DNA from: Campylobacterales bacterium
GTDB lineage: Bacteria; Campylobacterota; Campylobacteria; Campylobacterales; JACAEZ01
DNA: 17,141 bases
Assembly: GCA_013388565.1 (NCBI GenBank)
Contig: JACAEZ010000103.1
Coordinates: 1 to 17,141, forward strand
Reading direction: 5' to 3'
This document shows positions 16,099-17,141 of this stretch, one piece after another. The translations under genes and the position numbers were made by a program. Within the stretch, counting starts at the first letter, position 1. Every line of letters begins with the position of its first letter. Under the pieces are notes generated by a model, which saw only the letters and a program-made list of their open reading frames with translations, searched no databases and was not told the DNA's origin.

Positions 16099-16107
16099 TG
16101 CTATAGT
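16099..16107 (+). promoter_or_regulatory. Extended -10 promoter of the nuo operon
   Basis: TGCTATAGT is an extended -10 (TGn plus TATAGT) preceded by T-rich DNA, a good match to sigma-70 promoters of this phylum. The predicted RNA start is near 16114, about 35 nt before nuoA. AAAGGGG at 16137-16143 is the ribosome site, 5 nt before the ATG. Confidence 0.6.
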
Positions 16108-16148
16108 TATCCTAGCAATTTTCTAAAGAAACTTCAAAAGGGGAAAAA

Positions 16149-16538
16149 ATGACACATATGGATTTTGCTCATCCATATTTTGGTGCTTTTTTAATAATGG
16201 TAATAAGCACTGTTTCGTTTATTATGACCACTGTTTTAGCTAGATTTGTAAGTAGAAAGTTAGCAAGACTTGATACTGAAAAATTGAAAACAGCTATTTA
16301 TGAGTGTGGTCCTGAAGCTATCAAACAGCCAAATGCTATTTCGGCTCAATTTTATTTAATGGCTTTACTATTTATATTGTTTGATGTGGAGATTATTTTT
16401 ATGTTTCCATGGGCAATTGATTTTAAAATTTTAGGTTGGTTCGGTTTTGCAGAGATGCTTATATTTATCTTACTGCTTACTATCGGATTTGTCTATGCAT
16501 GGAAAAAAGGAGCATTAACATGGCACAGCATGAAGTAA
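16149..16538 (+). CDS. nuoA: NADH-quinone oxidoreductase (complex I) subunit A
   Basis: NuoA is a small membrane subunit at the junction of the membrane and peripheral arms of complex I. The 129-residue protein has three predicted transmembrane segments (about 10-32, 66-88, 97-117). It has the conserved loop YECGPEAI (Cys53), which lines the quinone channel region, and [23 protein letters not shown] with the buried acidic pair in FDVE. The strong ribosome site AAAGGGG precedes the ATG by 5 nt. The gene is first in the nuo operon, and its last 19 nt overlap nuoB. The dyad and extended -10 upstream suggest regulated transcription. Confidence 0.97.
   Translation: MTHMDFAHPYFGAFLIMVISTVSFIMTTVLARFVSRKLARLDTEKLKTAIYECGPEAIKQPNAISAQFYLMALLFILFDVEIIFMFPWAIDFKILGWFGFAEMLIFILLLTIGFVYAWKKGALTWHSMK
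16507..16512 (+). promoter_or_regulatory. Ribosome binding site fixing the nuoB start
   Basis: AAGGAG inside the 3' end of nuoA lies 7 nt before the ATG at 16520. It shows that nuoB begins there, not at the earlier in-frame ATG at 16436. Confidence 0.85.
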
Positions 16539-17029
16539 AATATTTACAAGATGGTGGTTTACCAGTTGTTTTAACAACTGTTGATAAATTAGTAAATTGG
16601 GGTCGAAGTAACTCTTTATGGGTTTTAACATACGGTCTTGCTTGTTGTGCTATTGAGATGATGGCAAGTGGGGCTAGTAGATATGACTTTGATAGATTTG
16701 GAACAATTTTTAGAGCGAGTCCTAGACAAGCAGAGGTTTTAATAATTGCTGGAACACTTACAAAAAAACATGCACAATTTTTAAGAAGATTATATGACCA
16801 AATGGCTGACCCTAAATGGGTTATTTCAATGGGGAGTTGTGCAAATACTGGTGGTATGTTCAATACATATGCAACTGTTCAAGGTGCAGATAGAGTTATT
16901 CCAGTGGACTTATATTTACCAGGTTGTGCTCCTAGACCTGAAACATTGCAATTAGCAGTCATGATGCTTCAAAAAAAGATAAGAAGAGAGTCTGTATTTA
17001 AAAAATTAAAACCAAAAAGGTTGATATAA
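16520..17029 (+). CDS. nuoB: NADH-quinone oxidoreductase (complex I) subunit B
   Basis: NuoB carries the terminal 4Fe-4S cluster N2, which passes electrons to quinone. From the ATG at 16520 the protein has 169 residues, beginning [13 protein letters not shown]. All four N2 ligands are present: the adjacent Cys42-Cys43 in [11 protein letters not shown], Cys107 in [11 protein letters not shown], and Cys136 in PGCAPRPE. An in-frame extension to 16436 has no ribosome site and lies inside nuoA, so it is rejected. nuoB overlaps nuoA by 19 nt and its TAA shares one base with the nuoC ATG (TAATG), typical of coupled complex I genes. Confidence 0.98.
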   Translation: MAQHEVKYLQDGGLPVVLTTVDKLVNWGRSNSLWVLTYGLACCAIEMMASGASRYDFDRFGTIFRASPRQAEVLIIAGTLTKKHAQFLRRLYDQMADPKWVISMGSCANTGGMFNTYATVQGADRVIPVDLYLPGCAPRPETLQLAVMMLQKKIRRESVFKKLKPKRLI

Positions 17030-17141
17030 TGAGAAAGTACACTCCTAAAGATAATGTTCAAAAACAAGCTTATTATACAAATAGATATTATGTTCCAGAA
17101 AAATTGCCAAAAATAGATGTTAAAAGTGATGAGGTTTTTAA
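17029..17141 (+). CDS. nuoC: NADH-quinone oxidoreductase subunit C, N-terminal fragment
   Basis: The ATG overlaps the nuoB stop by one base, and the frame stays open to the window end. The 37 visible residues begin [20 protein letters not shown], followed by VPEKLPKIDVKSDEVF. This matches the extended N-terminus of NuoC in Campylobacterota and fits the nuoA-B-C order. NuoC is a peripheral-arm subunit next to NuoB and NuoD. The conserved 30-kDa subunit core lies outside the window, so the call rests on position and N-terminal resemblance. Confidence 0.85.
   Translation, partial: MRKYTPKDNVQKQAYYTNRYYVPEKLPKIDVKSDEVF

Noticed and set aside
16436..16519. N-terminal extension of NuoB by 28 residues
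   Set aside because: It has no ribosome site, lies within nuoA, and AAGGAG marks the ATG at 16520; NuoB proteins start at the equivalent position.
16480..16863. Minus-strand open frame of 127 codons opposite nuoA/nuoB
   Set aside because: It is antisense to highly conserved complex I genes with no ribosome site or recognisable product.
17025..17030. TATAAT resembling a -10 promoter at the nuoB/nuoC junction
   Set aside because: It is formed by the last nuoB codons, the TAA stop and the nuoC ATG; an internal promoter is unlikely in a coupled operon.
1..17141. CRISPR arrays, tRNA or rRNA genes, insertion sequences, riboswitches
   Set aside because: No repeated spacer pattern, cloverleaf-like segment, transposase frame or long structured leader was seen on either strand.

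Overview
The window is A+T-rich, densely packed bacterial DNA. It most likely comes from the Campylobacterota (Epsilonproteobacteria), in the Arcobacter/Sulfurimonas/Sulfurospirillum range. Evidence for this is the uvrD-truB-csrA-ispE order, the nuoA-nuoB-nuoC start with an epsilon-type NuoC N-terminus, two histidine kinases with an HxWRQP phosphoacceptor motif, and a promoter with an extended -10 in T-rich DNA and no clear -35. The genus cannot be fixed from the sequence alone.

Layout. (1) 1-352 is the C-terminal end of a methyl-accepting chemotaxis protein, followed by a perfect 10-bp hairpin. (2) 415-2130 is a YgiQ-type (UPF0313) radical SAM protein. (3) 2131-8796 is a minus-strand block of six genes, in transcription order: LysR-type regulator, receiver-histidine kinase, prfB (release factor 2), a larger receiver-PAS-histidine kinase, an AAA_14/DUF4143-like P-loop ATPase, and a class I SAM methyltransferase. 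Junctions are 16 nt or less, or overlapping, so it reads as one transcription unit. Its last gene abuts the end of ygiQ with no spacer. (4) 8797-8921 is a divergent promoter region with a TATAAT-type -10 on each strand and a 12-bp palindrome between them. (5) 8922-14271 is a plus-strand operon: uvrD/pcrA-type helicase, truB, csrA, ispE, an MntA-type nucleotidyltransferase antitoxin, a HepT-type HEPN toxin, and nfo (endonuclease IV). Every junction in it overlaps by 4-8 nt. An AAA+ ATPase of unknown role (14286-16022) follows after 14 nt. (6) 16023-16148 carries a 9-bp dyad, an extra half-site 31 bp downstream and an extended -10, and leads into the complex I operon nuoA, nuoB and nuoC (the last cut by the window end).

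How the genes work together. Most are housekeeping genes: translation termination, tRNA pseudouridylation, post-transcriptional control, isoprenoid synthesis, DNA repair and respiration. The accessory interest lies in three places. First, a type VII-like MntA/HepT toxin-antitoxin pair is built into the fully overlapping housekeeping operon. Second, two receiver-first histidine kinases flank prfB; one carries an Aer-like PAS domain that probably senses redox state or oxygen, and neither has a recognisable output partner in the window. Third, two ATPases and a methyltransferase have no assigned role. No RNA genes, insertion sequences, CRISPR arrays or prophage genes were seen, and no intergenic stretch exceeds about 130 bases.
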